Shown: positions 8,587 to 19,335, counted from the stretch's first letter. The stretch is DNA of 64,000 nucleotides from Providencia rettgeri (GCA_900455085.1 UGTZ01000001.1:3564501-3628500), one strand, 5' to 3'. Numbers and translations: made by a program. Notes: a model not told the origin generated them from the letters alone.

Positions 8587-9581
8587 AGCTGTGTCTCCAA
8601 CCATGCCAGCCATGCATCCATCCCTTCGCCACGTGTCGCAGACACTTGAATAACTTGGATATTGGGGTTCACCTGTTTGGCATTGGCAATACACGCATCG
8701 ACATCAAAATTCAGGTATGGCAATAAATCAATTTTATTCAATAACATAATATCTGCTGCCGCAAACATATGTGGATATTTGAGAGGTTTATCTTCCCCTT
8801 CCGTGACCGACAGCACCGCCACTTTATGGCGCTCCCCTAAGTCAAAACTGGCAGGGCACACGAGGTTCCCAACATTTTCGATAAATAACAGGCTGTTATC
8901 TGATAAATCTAAACGTGCCGTTGCATCGTGTACCATTTGTGCATCTAAGTGACAGCCTTTTCCTGTATTCACTTGAATCGCAGGCACACCCGTTTCGCGG
9001 ATCCGTTGTGCATCATTAGTGGTTTGTTGGTCACCTTCAATCACTGCACAATTGATTTTGTCACGTAGCCTTAATAAGGTTTCTGTGAGTAAGGTCGTTT
9101 TTCCAGAACCTGGGCTAGAAACGAGGTTCAATACCAAAATATTTTTCTGGTTAAAATCCTCGCGGTTATGCTCCGCCAGATGGTTATTTTTATCTAATAC
9201 ATCCATCTCAATTTGTAGCATGCGCTTTTGGCTGATCCCCGGAGCATGGGTACCCGCTTCACCGTGACCGTAATCAAGGTCATGGTGTTCCCCAGCTGGT
9301 TTAAAACTCGCCTCAGCCGTTTGATAAATATGTTTATGCTTATGTTTGTGTTTATGCTTTTTAGATTTATTTTCAGCAGGTGCGGGTTCATATTGGTGAT
9401 AATGGTTATGCACATCACCTTGATGATAGTAATGGTGATGAATAATCACTGTTTGCCCGTGAGATTCATGATCATGGTGGTGGTCATGATGGTCGTGATC
9501 GTGGTGGTGGTCGTGACCATGATGATGGTCATCCCCCTCAATTTTTCGCTCTCTCGATGCACATCCACAAGTACTACACAT
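8577..9581 (-). CDS. hypB: HypB, nickel-inserting GTPase with expanded histidine-rich region
   Basis: HypB inserts nickel into the hydrogenase large subunit together with HypA. The ATG at 9581 gives the N-terminal nickel motif MCSTCGCA and follows GGGAG; a TTG five codons upstream is less likely. The GTPase domain has the P-loop SSPGSGKTTLL, the metal-site motif CHLDAQM and NKIDLLPY. The protein is 334 residues, against 290 in E. coli. The extra length is between the CxxCGC motif and the GTPase domain: residues 19-62 hold 22 histidines and residues 76-84 alternate Lys-His with five more. Such tracts in other HypB proteins store nickel. Confidence 0.95.
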   Translation of the reverse strand: MCSTCGCASRERKIEGDDHHHGHDHHHDHDHHDHHHDHESHGQTVIIHHHYYHQGDVHNHYHQYEPAPAENKSKKHKHKHKHKHIYQTAEASFKPAGEHHDLDYGHGEAGTHAPGISQKRMLQIEMDVLDKNNHLAEHNREDFNQKNILVLNLVSSPGSGKTTLLTETLLRLRDKINCAVIEGDQQTTNDAQRIRETGVPAIQVNTGKGCHLDAQMVHDATARLDLSDNSLLFIENVGNLVCPASFDLGERHKVAVLSVTEGEDKPLKYPHMFAAADIMLLNKIDLLPYLNFDVDACIANAKQVNPNIQVIQVSATRGEGMDAWLAWLETQLCA

Positions 9582-9671
9582 AAGTTTCACTCCCAACCGC
9601 TAAATTGTTAAATTAGATTAATACATAATCTATTGAGCCTGGTTGATACACCTCAAAGTCAGTTCCAAAAG

Positions 9672-10013
9672 CTATTCCACTTCCAACTCTTTGATGCGCA
9701 AACTCTCTCCACTCTCAACTTTCAGGTTCAGCCCCTGACAGCGTGGACAAACCGATTGGTGGCTGTCTACCTCCACCGTTTCACTGCAATCCCAACACCA
9801 TGCTTGTGCGGGCGAGTAAATGATGTGGAGCTGGCAGCCTTCTGCAACCGTACCACGGCAAACGACATCAAAGCTGAAGCGAAAGGCACTCTCTTCAACA
9901 CAAGAGAGCGCACCAATTTCAAGCCAAACACCAGTGACTCGGCTAACTGTATTTTTTTTCACCTGCTGTTCAATAATTTCTATCGTACTTTGGCATAACG
10001 AAATCTCATGCAT
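9672..10013 (-). CDS. hypA: HypA/HybF nickel metallochaperone
   Basis: A 113-residue protein starting MHEISLCQ; His2 is the known nickel ligand of this family. The zinc-binding loop with two CxxC pairs (CWDC and CPRC) is present. It works with HypB to load nickel into hydrogenase precursors; in a hyb operon the E. coli homologue is called HybF. It overlaps hybE by eight bases and is followed by a 90-base gap to hypB. Confidence 0.94.
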   Translation of the reverse strand: MHEISLCQSTIEIIEQQVKKNTVSRVTGVWLEIGALSCVEESAFRFSFDVVCRGTVAEGCQLHIIYSPAQAWCWDCSETVEVDSHQSVCPRCQGLNLKVESGESLRIKELEVE

Positions 10014-10497
10014 CCTGCCCCCTTAAGTGACGGGTAAACAATGCCCTGCGTTCAGGTGCTTGAGGAATATTTGGGTCACTCACTGGGAGCGATAGCAATA
10101 TTCGCTGGCAATCATCCACTAGGTGAATACCTTGTTCCGGTGTCATTTTCTTTTCTAATGGTGACATTAATGAGCAAGCAACATATTGAGTTAAACCGTC
10201 TAATTCACCCACGGTATACGTCATTTCACCATAGGGAAGAATTAACCCAACCTTGTCACCGACCACGCGGTGAGGCCAATATTGTTCAGGCCCCGGTAGA
10301 ATAATCGCACTGAGCATCCATGGCGTGATCACCACGCCCACCCATTGCCCGTCAAACAGTGAGAATTCACTGGCATGCACTGGCATCGTTGGATGCAAAA
10401 ATGACAAATCATGCATTGATTGTTCAGCAACGCGCGTAAATGCGGCCTCCACTAGAGGCCGAGGGTTAGTGTCATAACCTAAGATTTCATCCGGCAT
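10006..10497 (-). CDS. hybE: HybE, hydrogenase-2 assembly chaperone
   Basis: A 163-residue HybE/HoxT-family protein. In E. coli HybE binds the Tat signal of HybO and prevents premature export of the immature enzyme. Conserved segments WVGVVITPWMLSAIILPG and LPYGEMTYTVGEL are present. It overlaps hybD by 11 bases and hypA by eight, so it is tightly coupled in the operon. Confidence 0.95.
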   Translation of the reverse strand: MPDEILGYDTNPRPLVEAAFTRVAEQSMHDLSFLHPTMPVHASEFSLFDGQWVGVVITPWMLSAIILPGPEQYWPHRVVGDKVGLILPYGEMTYTVGELDGLTQYVACSLMSPLEKKMTPEQGIHLVDDCQRILLSLPVSDPNIPQAPERRALFTRHLRGQDA

Positions 10498-10984
10498 GCA
10501 AACTCTCTTCTTTTGCTATGATTTCCAAGCCTTCGCTTCGCAAAACCTCAATGACCTTTTGTAAAGCAGGCTCTAAAGCGGCCTGCCCAGTTGCTGTCAA
10601 ACCAATATGCGGTTCGAGGGATTCAGGCACAACACCCACTAATGTTAGCTTCTGTGGGAATTCATCGGTTAAATGCAAAGCCGATAGCACATCTGATAAA
10701 CCGAGTTGATGCGGGGAGATTTTACGCGTAAATAACGCAGGAACTTCGTCATCGCGCAAGACTAAAATCGAGCCAGCCTGCTGGCTCGATAACACGACGT
10801 CGGCAATAATTAAATGGTCTCTATCCGCCATTGGGCCAATTAGCTCCATTCCTGCCGTTCCGCCATCAAGTACTTCTACGCATTCAGGTAGATGATAGCG
10901 CTGTTCTAAAGCCTCAACGATGCGTACCCCAATACCTTCATCGCTGAGCAGTATATTGCCAACACCTAAGACTAAAATACGCAT
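10487..10984 (-). CDS. hybD: HybD, hydrogenase-2 maturation endopeptidase
   Basis: A 165-residue nickel-dependent protease that removes the C-terminal peptide of HybC after nickel insertion. The N-terminal GVGNILLSDEGIGVR carries the metal-binding Glu; Asp in VLDGGTAG and a conserved His in KISPHQLG complete the site. Its start and the hybC stop overlap as TAATG. It has the length of the E. coli protein. Confidence 0.96.
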   Translation of the reverse strand: MRILVLGVGNILLSDEGIGVRIVEALEQRYHLPECVEVLDGGTAGMELIGPMADRDHLIIADVVLSSQQAGSILVLRDDEVPALFTRKISPHQLGLSDVLSALHLTDEFPQKLTLVGVVPESLEPHIGLTATGQAALEPALQKVIEVLRSEGLEIIAKEESLHAG

Positions 10985-12687
10985 TACAGCACCTTAACCT
11001 TAGTGACTTCGCCACCTTCAGGGTCAACAATGTGCACCGCACAAGACATACAAGGGTCAAATGAGTGAATGGTTCGCACCACCTCAAGGGGTTTAGATGG
11101 GTCAGCAACGGGAGTTCCTACCAATGCTTGCTCATAAGGGCCCGGCTCATCATTGAAATTACGAGGGCCGGAGTTCCAAGTAGAAGGTACTACCGCTTGG
11201 TAATTTTCAATTTTACCGTCTTTGATAACCACCCAGTGGGATAACAAACCTCGAGGTACTTCACCAAAACCAACACCTTTAATAGTGACATTTTCTGGGA
11301 AAATTGGTTTTACAAAGGTGGTGTGATCCCCTTTTGCGATGTTGTCCACCAGCGCTTGCCATTGAATTGACAAGGTTTCATTCAATACACAGCAACGAAC
11401 ACTACGTCCGATAATCCGCCCCAATGTTGAATGCAGTTGATCCACACTAATACTGTTACCTGTCAATGTTTGATACAGGTTTACCACATCATTAAAGTGT
11501 TTTTCTGTCGGTTCATGTTTTGCCGCTAGTTTGCACAGTAAGTCTGCTAATGGCCCCACTTCGACGGTTTTATCATAGAAAGTCGGTGCTTTTACCCATG
11601 AATATTTACCGTCATCATCCCAACCGGTGTAATCTGGGTTCGTGGTACCTTCCCACGGTGCTTGAGGTTCATTTTCTTTGTACCATGCATGTTTGCTACT
11701 TTCTTTGATACCGTTGATCAAATACTCGTCTGTATGGCTAGTAATGGGGCGATAAGTACTAAAATCGCTGTTTTCAAGATAACCGCCCGGTAATAGGAAG
11801 CTCCCGTTTTTACCATCCATTGGCATTTCAGGCATGCACATGTAATGTTTCGCGCCTTGACCGACTTCGAGCCATTCAGGGTAGCCCGCGGCAATCACTG
11901 CTGCGTCAATCTTATACACTTGCTCAATAAAATCCCCTAAACGGTCAATAAAGGATTTCACATACATCAAACGTTCAAGGTTCAGAACCCCGACACCATC
12001 AAGGTTAATAGGGTTTGCCACACCACCAACTGCAAGGTTTTGAATATGCGGTGTTTTCCCGCCTAATAATGCCACAATACGGTTAGCATCTCGCTGACAT
12101 TCAAGGGCTTGTAAATAGTGGGCCACGGCAATTAAGTTTACCTCAGGCGACAGCTTCATCGCTGGGTGCCCCCAATACCCATTAGCAAAAATACCCAATT
12201 GCCCACTGGCAACCAGTTTTTTAATTTTGTCTTGAACTCGTGTGAACTCTTCTGGGCTATTCAGTGGCCACGTCGAAACGCCTCTTAGGATTTCGGCCGC
12301 TTTATTGGGGTCTGCATTCAGCGCAGAGGTGATATCCACCCAATCTAACGCAGATAATTGATAGAAATGAACAATATGGTCTTGAATGGTATGCGCGGCT
12401 AGAATCATATTACGGATATACTGCGCATTAACAGGGACATCAATATTTAAGGCACTTTCAATGGTGCGTACCGATACAATACCGTGCACTGTAGTACAAA
12501 CCCCACAGATACGCTGCATAATCATCCAAGCATCACGGGGGTCTTTCCCTTTGACTATCTCTTCCATACCGCGCCACATCGTGCCTGAAGCCCAAGCCTT
12601 GGTGACTTTTCCATCTTCAATTTCACAATCAATGCGTAAGTGACCTTCGATACGAGTGACTGGGTCTATTGTTATACGTTGGCTCAT
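10984..12687 (-). CDS. hybC: HybC, [NiFe]-hydrogenase-2 large subunit
   Basis: A 567-residue catalytic subunit, the same length as E. coli HybC. The nickel-coordinating cysteines are in RICGVC near the N-terminus and DPCMSCAVH near the C-terminus. After that His a 15-residue tail (IVDPEGGEVTKVKVL) follows, which HybD should cut off. The mature enzyme oxidises hydrogen on the periplasmic side together with HybO. hybC overlaps the end of hybB by four bases. Confidence 0.98.
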   Translation of the reverse strand: MSQRITIDPVTRIEGHLRIDCEIEDGKVTKAWASGTMWRGMEEIVKGKDPRDAWMIMQRICGVCTTVHGIVSVRTIESALNIDVPVNAQYIRNMILAAHTIQDHIVHFYQLSALDWVDITSALNADPNKAAEILRGVSTWPLNSPEEFTRVQDKIKKLVASGQLGIFANGYWGHPAMKLSPEVNLIAVAHYLQALECQRDANRIVALLGGKTPHIQNLAVGGVANPINLDGVGVLNLERLMYVKSFIDRLGDFIEQVYKIDAAVIAAGYPEWLEVGQGAKHYMCMPEMPMDGKNGSFLLPGGYLENSDFSTYRPITSHTDEYLINGIKESSKHAWYKENEPQAPWEGTTNPDYTGWDDDGKYSWVKAPTFYDKTVEVGPLADLLCKLAAKHEPTEKHFNDVVNLYQTLTGNSISVDQLHSTLGRIIGRSVRCCVLNETLSIQWQALVDNIAKGDHTTFVKPIFPENVTIKGVGFGEVPRGLLSHWVVIKDGKIENYQAVVPSTWNSGPRNFNDEPGPYEQALVGTPVADPSKPLEVVRTIHSFDPCMSCAVHIVDPEGGEVTKVKVL

Positions 12688-13872
12688 GCTTTACCTCGGG
12701 CCTCTGAATGGCTCATCGTTGTTTTTTTCAATGCTGGAATAACAGGTAATAAGCGGATCAATAAGATATAAGCGCATACCTCTATTGCCACGAAACCTAT
12801 TGAAATTAAAAGTTCTTCTGTTGTTGGGAAGTAGTCGTATCCGCCTCCGGGGTTGAATGCAACGAGGGAATAGCTCATCCGCCACATGGCAGCGCCAATC
12901 AACATGCTTAAACCGCTTGCATATAACCACCGTGAATCATTTCTTAGTGATGGCATGCGGAAAATAATCAATGGGAAAACCATTAATGCGGTTTCTATCC
13001 AGAACATCATGGCGTAGAAATCGGTATTGAAGATATGGTGCAATTTATCTCGATAAATCAGCTCCCCAAAACGACAGACCAAAAACAGTACTAACAGTAC
13101 CTGCAAGATACGAGTGATACGAACAAACAGTGGTCGTTCATCTGCGCCCTGCCCACGTAATGCGGCTTGGAGTAATGACCCTTCAAAAATGACAATCGAA
13201 AAGCCCATAATGAATGCGGTTAGTAATGAGAGTAATGGCAGCATTTCATAACTTTGCCAAATAGGATGAACTTTATACCCTGCCGAAATCATCAATGAAC
13301 CCATTGATGATTGGTGCATCATCGGCAATAACGCTCCTAGCGCAATAATGAAAAACATCACTTTATTTAAGCGTTTTAACGAAACTTTCCAACCAAAACG
13401 TTCACACAGTGCGGGGGCAAATTCCAATGCCATCACACCAATATAAATCGTCATACAAACCGCAGTTTCAAACAGCACCGAATTGGTGTTAAAGAAACCA
13501 GGAATGTAAAAGTAAGGCAAGTTCCAGTAGCGACCTACGTCAATGGTGATGGACAACCCACCGAGAGAGTAACCGAACAAACTGGCTAATAGTGCGGGAC
13601 GCACTAACGGATGATATTCACCGCGGTTAAATACATATACTGCCCAAGCCAGCGCCCAACCACCACAAGCAAAACCGGTTCCAATCAGTAAGTCAAAAGC
13701 AATCCAAATTCCCCAAGGATAGCCACCATTTAGGTCAGAAACTGAACCTAGGCCGAAGACTAAACGTTTAACTATCAAGATGACACAAATCAGCACTAAG
13801 GGCCCAAAATACCATGATTGGCCAACTGACTAAACGCCCGCCTAGCGGCTGTTCTTTATGATGCGTCGTCAT
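12684..13872 (-). CDS. hybB: HybB, hydrogenase-2 membrane subunit (frame broken by one base)
   Basis: A polytopic NrfD-family membrane protein that links hydrogenase-2 to the quinone pool. An open frame exists only from 13796 downward, but the family N-terminus reads in another frame from an ATG at 13872 (MTTHHKEQPLGG). Deleting one base of the AAAA run at 13806-13809 (plus strand) joins them through PIMVFGPLVLICVILIVKRL and gives 395 residues, close to the 392 of E. coli. The restored start overlaps the end of hybA by 17 bases. About ten hydrophobic segments are visible. Confidence 0.93.
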
Positions 13873-14842
13873 TTGAGTCATCTCCTTCGTGTTTGTCATT
13901 CTTGGTATTGCGATACACCAAGAAACTCAACCCAGCCAACGCGGCCAATGGCAGTACCATGCCTTTATAAAGCGTGTGCTGCACATACTCAGAACGGGCT
14001 CCTGTGGACAACTGTTCTAACTCAGGCAGCCCAAGGTTTTGATAGGGTACACCTGAAAGAACAATAACTTGCGTGCCACCGCCTTCGAGCTCGCCATAAA
14101 CATGAGCCTCATATTTCGGTACTTTAATGACATTCGGGTCATTGCTATGTAAGGTTTGTCGTGGGTAACCGTACTCATCACCCACTTTGAATGTTAAGCG
14201 TCTTTTGGCTTCCGCGAGCAATTCTTCTCGCGTTCCGAAAATCACCGCGCCCGTTGGACAAACTTCAACACAACCGGGTAAGCCGCCTTTATCTAAACGT
14301 TCGACACCTTTTTGGTTACATAACTCGCATTTATGAATTGCGCCAAATTTGTCATCGTAGGCATATTTCGGAATATTAAAAGGACACGCCACCATGCAAT
14401 AACGGCAGCCGGTACATACGCTGGCATCGTAATGAACAATGCCAGTTTTTGGGTCTTTCTTCAGGGCTTGAACAGGGCAAACCGACACACAGTTAGGGTC
14501 AACACAATGCATACATTGTTTTTTAATGTAGGCGTAACCGTCTTTTTCTTGGTCTTTATTAACGCCTGTTCCGCTACTCCAAACCTGAATAATATTGTTG
14601 GTATAAGGGGTTAGTTTGTCATTATTTGACCAAGTTTGTTCCCCGACCGGGTTACGTTCCGGATGGTTAATATCTTGGCATTTTGTCACGCATGCCTGAC
14701 ACCCAATACACAGGGTCGAGTCATATAGCATTCCCAAAGAATTGGGAATCGGCGGACGGTTTTCAGGCCCCGCCAAACTGGGTGAACTTCCCGCAAGTAA
14801 TGCTCCCCCCGCGGAGAGTTTCAGAAAATTTCGTCTATTCAC
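13856..14842 (-). CDS. hybA: HybA, hydrogenase-2 ferredoxin-like electron-transfer subunit
   Basis: A 328-residue Tat-exported protein with four [4Fe-4S] clusters: cysteine motifs CIGCQACVTKC, CMHCVDPNCVSVCP, CTGCRYCMVACP and the CELC...CVEVCP pair. The C-terminal hydrophobic helix anchors it in the membrane. I place the start at GTG 14842 (VNRRNFLKL), which gives the E. coli length and a Tat twin-arginine, with GGGGAG about ten bases upstream. As written, the hybO frame runs straight into this gene; see hybO. Confidence 0.92.
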   Translation of the reverse strand: MNRRNFLKLSAGGALLAGSSPSLAGPENRPPIPNSLGMLYDSTLCIGCQACVTKCQDINHPERNPVGEQTWSNNDKLTPYTNNIIQVWSSGTGVNKDQEKDGYAYIKKQCMHCVDPNCVSVCPVQALKKDPKTGIVHYDASVCTGCRYCMVACPFNIPKYAYDDKFGAIHKCELCNQKGVERLDKGGLPGCVEVCPTGAVIFGTREELLAEAKRRLTFKVGDEYGYPRQTLHSNDPNVIKVPKYEAHVYGELEGGGTQVIVLSGVPYQNLGLPELEQLSTGARSEYVQHTLYKGMVLPLAALAGLSFLVYRNTKNDKHEGDDSNDDAS

Positions 14843-14844
14843 GG

Positions 14845-15964
14845 TTATTCTCCCCCGTGAGTCAGTATCTTGTTGGCGTTTTTGACGGCCTAATTCACGT
14901 ACCGCCATCACGCTGACGCCAGCCACTAACCCGACAACACCACCGATTAATCCCACAGCAGTAGATGAAATTTGGCCACCTTCACGATTATTGACATCCG
15001 GTTTATCCACCCGTGGTGTTGGGTTTTCCACGCTCGCCAACTGATGGATCGCTTTGTGAAAGCCTACATTTTCCTCATTACAGCCATAACAAGGGTGACC
15101 AATTGCCACAGGCCAGACACCGCCAACATCACAGAATTGTAATGTGGAACAGTTCCCGTAAGTTTCAGGCCCCTTACAGCCTAAATGGTATAAACACCAA
15201 CCTTCACGATGACCATCATCACCGAACTCTTTTGCGAAGCGGCCCGCATCAAAATGAGGGCGACGCTCACAGTGTTCATGAATTAAACGACCGTACGCGA
15301 ACATTGGACGATTTTTACTATCCAATTTTGGTGGGCGATTAAACGTAATTAAGTGCGCGACTGTCGCAAGGAAATTATGTGGATTAGGCGGGCAACCTGG
15401 AATATTGATAACTGTTTTATCTTTAATCACTTGGTTTAAACCCACAGCTCCTGTTGGGTTATCGCCTGCTGCAGCAACACCGCCCCACGAAGCGCAAGAA
15501 CCAATCGCAATCACAGCTGCGGCGTGTTCAGCCACTTCACGAATATGCTCAACAATCGGCTTACCCGCTACCATGCAATAAATACCGTTATCTTTTAGTG
15601 GGATAGAACCATCGACAACTAAAACATATTTTCCTTTGTACTTTTCAATTGCGTTATGTTTGTTTTGCTCAACTTGCTCACCAAAGGCAGCAGACAACAC
15701 CTCGTGGTATTCCAATGAAATGGTATCGAGAATTAAATTTTCTAACGTAGGATGAGTGGAACACAACAAAGATTCTGTACATCCCGTACACTCTTGGGCA
15801 CCAATCCAAATGACCGGTGGCCGTGCTGGATCACTAATAGATTCCGCTATTTGGGCTGCAGCCTTCCCGCTTAATCCCATTGTCGCGGCCAGTGCTGTAC
15901 ATAACTTCATAAAATCACGGCGGTTAATGCCATGCGAAGAAATAATAGAGTTATCTCCTATCAT
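14845..15964 (-). CDS. hybO: HybO, [NiFe]-hydrogenase-2 small subunit (stop masked by one base)
   Basis: The small subunit with three Fe-S clusters, starting MIGDNSIISSHGINRRDF; the Tat signal (NRRDFMKL) exports the HybO-HybC dimer. Cluster motifs CTGCTESLL, GSCASWGG, PGCPPNP and HPCYGCNEE are present, and a C-terminal hydrophobic helix anchors the protein. As written the frame continues through hybA into a 702-residue fusion. If the C5 run at 14852-14856 (plus strand) is C4, HybO ends DSRGE-stop with TAA at 14845-14847 and 372 residues, exactly as in E. coli. I regard the fusion as an artefact. Confidence 0.93.
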
Positions 15965-16556
15965 TCTTTTTTCCTATTATTATGGGTGGCTTAGAACCTA
16001 TTCATTAGGCAATTTTTGTTTATTATCTTAAGGTTATAGATACCACAAAGCCCTGTGTACAAATGAGGCACACACCTTTGGCTTGTATTTTTCTATTTAA
16101 AAAGTTAACAAAACTAAGTCTAATGAAATAAATTCTTATTTAAGTAACCTGATGCATAAATATAAAATAAGATCCTATTCCTACCGCGTCCAAATCATTT
16201 GATCTTCATCAAGAGGCAATAAGAAATTTTAATTTTTTTATATATTTGCCAGAAAAATCGATTCAGTAAACCGTATTGAAAAAAGAAAAGAAATATAAAT
16301 AAATGGATTTAATTTTCAATAATGCGTTATATATCACATCATTTAAAATATAAAATTCTTTTATTTTCATTGCGATATTGAAATTCATTATTGCAACTTA
16401 ATTAATTAAGCGGAATGTGTGTATTAATAATAAACAATCCATTAATATAAACATGAACATGCTAAATAAGAATCAATATCAAAAAAAACAATATAATCCA
16501 TTAAATATAATAAACTGCAAAGTTATAAGTGGATATACAATCTTATAAATATAATA
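15965..16556. promoter_or_regulatory. A+T-rich upstream region of the hyb operon
   Basis: A 592-base, strongly A+T-rich spacer between hypF and hybO, both on the minus strand. It should hold the hyb promoter. The only recognisable element is a perfect FNR-type box at 16199-16212. No ORF or RNA gene is evident. The composition is much richer in A+T than the flanking genes. Confidence 0.6.
16199..16212. promoter_or_regulatory. FNR-type box upstream of hybO
   Basis: TTGATCTTCATCAA matches the FNR consensus TTGAT-N4-ATCAA at all ten fixed positions and is palindromic. It lies 235 bases before the hybO start. Hydrogenase-2 is made under anaerobic conditions in enteric bacteria, so an FNR site here is sensible. 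The distance requires a long leader. Binding is inferred. Confidence 0.65.
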
Positions 16557-18850
16557 CTATTCATCAATAATAGATTCATGTTTCAATATTGCAGAAGCGA
16601 TAGCTACCTGCCCAAGTGATAGCCCCCCATCACCCATGGGAAATTGTTTTGCATATAACACATCGAACTCAGATAGATTATTCACTAATAGCTCTCGCAA
16701 TAGTTGGTTATGAATCACACCACCTGACAAAACAATTTGCTTAGTACCATATTGGTTCGCTGATTTCCTTGCAAGCTCGGCAAAACCTTGCGCTAATGCC
16801 ACATGAAATGCATGCGCCCGTTGTGGTTTAGGCGCACAGTACGTCATCCATTGTTGCCAAAATGTGTGTAAATCCAATTGTTGACCAACTAACGGCATAG
16901 TGACCGGATGCGTAGTCACAGGTGACTTCATTGCAATCGCCTCAAGTTGGCAAGCGGCTTCCCCTTCCCAACTGGTTTGCGCCGTACAAATACCTAACGC
17001 TGCAGCAACCGCATCAAAAAGCCGCCCAGTGGATGAAGCCATTGGGCTATTAATTCCTTTTTCAATTGCTTTTTGTAAGCCTTGCCAAGGAAATGACATT
17101 AAATAAGCGGCACTTTCTTGCTTTTGCCACTGGGGAACAAACTGTAAACAATGAGCAAGGAAATTACGCCATGGCTGGCGAGAAGCTAATTCCCCTCCCG
17201 GTAGTGCAACTGGAGGTAACCCCCCTAGATATTGACTGGACTTATAATCCACCAGTAAGCATTCACCTCCCCATAAGCGGTCGTCATCGCCATACCCCAA
17301 CCCATCGAGAGCTAACCCAATAACTTTATTACTATTTAACGGTAAGCCATCCTCGGCCATTACCGCAGCAATATGCGCATGATGATGCTGCACTTTTAGT
17401 AATGGAATTTGTAATTGCTGTGATAACGCCTCCCCATAGCGCGTACTCACATAACTAGGATGCCTATCACTGACTATCGCTGCTGGCGTGAAACGATAAA
17501 TAGATTCAAATAATGCAATCGCAGACTGATATTGTTCGAAAATATCCATGTCATCAAGATCGCCAAAATGTTGGCTCATTACCGCACTTTTGTCTCGCAA
17601 TAAACAAAAGGTATTTTTAAGATCCGCCCCTAAGGCCAGTATTGATGGCGAATTTTCAAACCCTTCAGGTAAGTCAATGGCATCAGGAACATAGCCCCGC
17701 GCACGGCGGAGCATTTCCGCTTTCCCATCATGATAACGCACCAATGAGTCATCTGCGCGTTGGACGATATCGCGGTTATGAGTGAGGTAAACGTCAGCGA
17801 TATTGGCTAAATCTGCCAGCGCAGCTTGCTCACTCAACACAGGAGGCTTTCCAGATACATTTCCTGACGTCATCACTAATGGGCGATTAACTTGTGCCAT
17901 CAATAGGTGTTGCAACGGATTAGACGGCAACATGACACCGACTTCCGCTAGGTTTGGCGCAATATATTGGCTTAATACATGATTTTTCCAATTTTTGATC
18001 AATACAATCGGGGCTGCTGGGCTTTTTAATAATACACGTAGCCCATCACTAGGCGGCATATTGTGCAACTCTAACCAATTCAGTGATGGGATCATTACCG
18101 CCAGTGGCTTAGTTGGACGGCATTTACGAACGCGCAAAGCCTCTACCGCCTCATCATGACTCGCATCACAAGCAAGGTGAAAGCCCCGATCCCTTTAATA
18201 GCAACAATTTTCCCTGCCAATAGCTGTTGAGCAGCCAAGAGTAATGCGTTCTCTTTATTTGCAATCGTTTTTCCTGATGAGTCGCATAATTTAATTTCAG
18301 GGCCACACACCGAACACGCATTGGGTTGTGCATGAAATCGTCTATCTGCTGGGGATTGATATTCCTCTAAACAATTAGGGCACAAGGGGAAATCAGCCAT
18401 TGCGGTATTGGGCCTGTCATAAGGCATATGGCGAATTATCGTGAAACGCGGGCCGCAATGCGTGCAATTTATGAATGGGTAATGAAAGCGCCTATTTGAT
18501 GGAGTGAAAAGCTCTTGTTGGCATGCATCGCAAGTGGCGGCATCAGGGATCACTTGGGTATCCATTTTGCCTTCACCACTACGGCGAATAGTAAATGCGT
18601 TGGGTAATTTATCCCATTGAAAAGATTGCGGTTCAATACTTTCTATATGGGCTAACGGTGGGCAGTTTTGGTACAATAATTGGGTAAATTCAGTGATATC
18701 CGAATCAGTACATAAGCGCACTAGCACCCCTTCGCCATCATTACAGACATCACCTAATAGTTTGCATTGGTGGGCTAATTGCCAAACATAAGGGCGAAAC
18801 CCGACCCCCTGAACTTTCCCTTTAATGCGTAACTGTATACCACTTTTCAC
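16557..18850 (-). CDS. hypF: HypF, carbamoyltransferase for hydrogenase maturation (frame broken by one base)
   Basis: HypF makes the carbamoyl group that becomes the CN ligands of the NiFe site. Domains in order: acylphosphatase (KGKVQGVGFRPYVW at the N-terminus), two CxxC-N18-CxxC zinc fingers, YrdC-like domain, and Kae1-like carbamoyltransferase domain with the HHHAH motif. The frame breaks near residue 223. Adding one base to the CCCC at 18184-18187 (plus strand) restores GIGGFHLACDASHDEAVEAL and a 764-residue protein, close to E. coli HypF (750). A sequencing deletion is likely. The gene stands upstream of the hyb operon on the same strand. Confidence 0.93.
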
Positions 18851-19335
18851 TGAGATATCCTCTTACCACTGTAAGGATATTTTCGCGCTAAAACATAAAA
18901 AAAGCTTCACTTGAGATCAAGAAAAGTCGTGGAAGTACAATTGACCGATTCATTTTTCAAAAACCGATTCATTAATTAGCAATACAATAATGATTACATT
19001 AAAAAATAGTGCCCATTATTTACTCATTAAAAATTCTAAATAATCTTAAATATAAACTTAAAATCCAATTTAACTTGAATACGTAAACAATATAACTTTC
19101 TCTATTAAATACTATTAGAATTATAGCCAGTTTGATTAATTATTTTCAGAATAATTCTCTATAAATCGACATAAATAACCTTTCTAAATCATTCACCTAG
19201 TCCATAAGAACGATAGTATCCCGTCAGACATAAACGTAGACTCATTTATATATTAACAATATAGCAACATCTTGGCGTGCATGAATATTATTCATAAGAA
19301 AACTCAATCTATTAATAATATAAAGAGGTGATATT
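18851..19335. promoter_or_regulatory. hypF to hydrolase divergent spacer
   Basis: About 485 A+T-rich bases between the divergent hypF and the gene at 19336. A 12-base palindrome CTTGAGATCAAG stands at 18910-18921; its TTGA half-sites lack FNR spacing. Promoters for both genes must lie here, but I cannot place them. No ORF is seen. Confidence 0.45.

Noticed and set aside
13856..15964. Natural HybO-HybA fusion protein
   Set aside because: One base in a C5 run explains it, and the correction gives exact lengths, a stop and a GTG start with a ribosome site for the two normal proteins.
18910..18921. FNR site upstream of hypF (CTTGAGATCAAG)
   Set aside because: Half-sites TTGA/TCAA are only two bases apart; FNR needs TTGAT-N4-ATCAA spacing.
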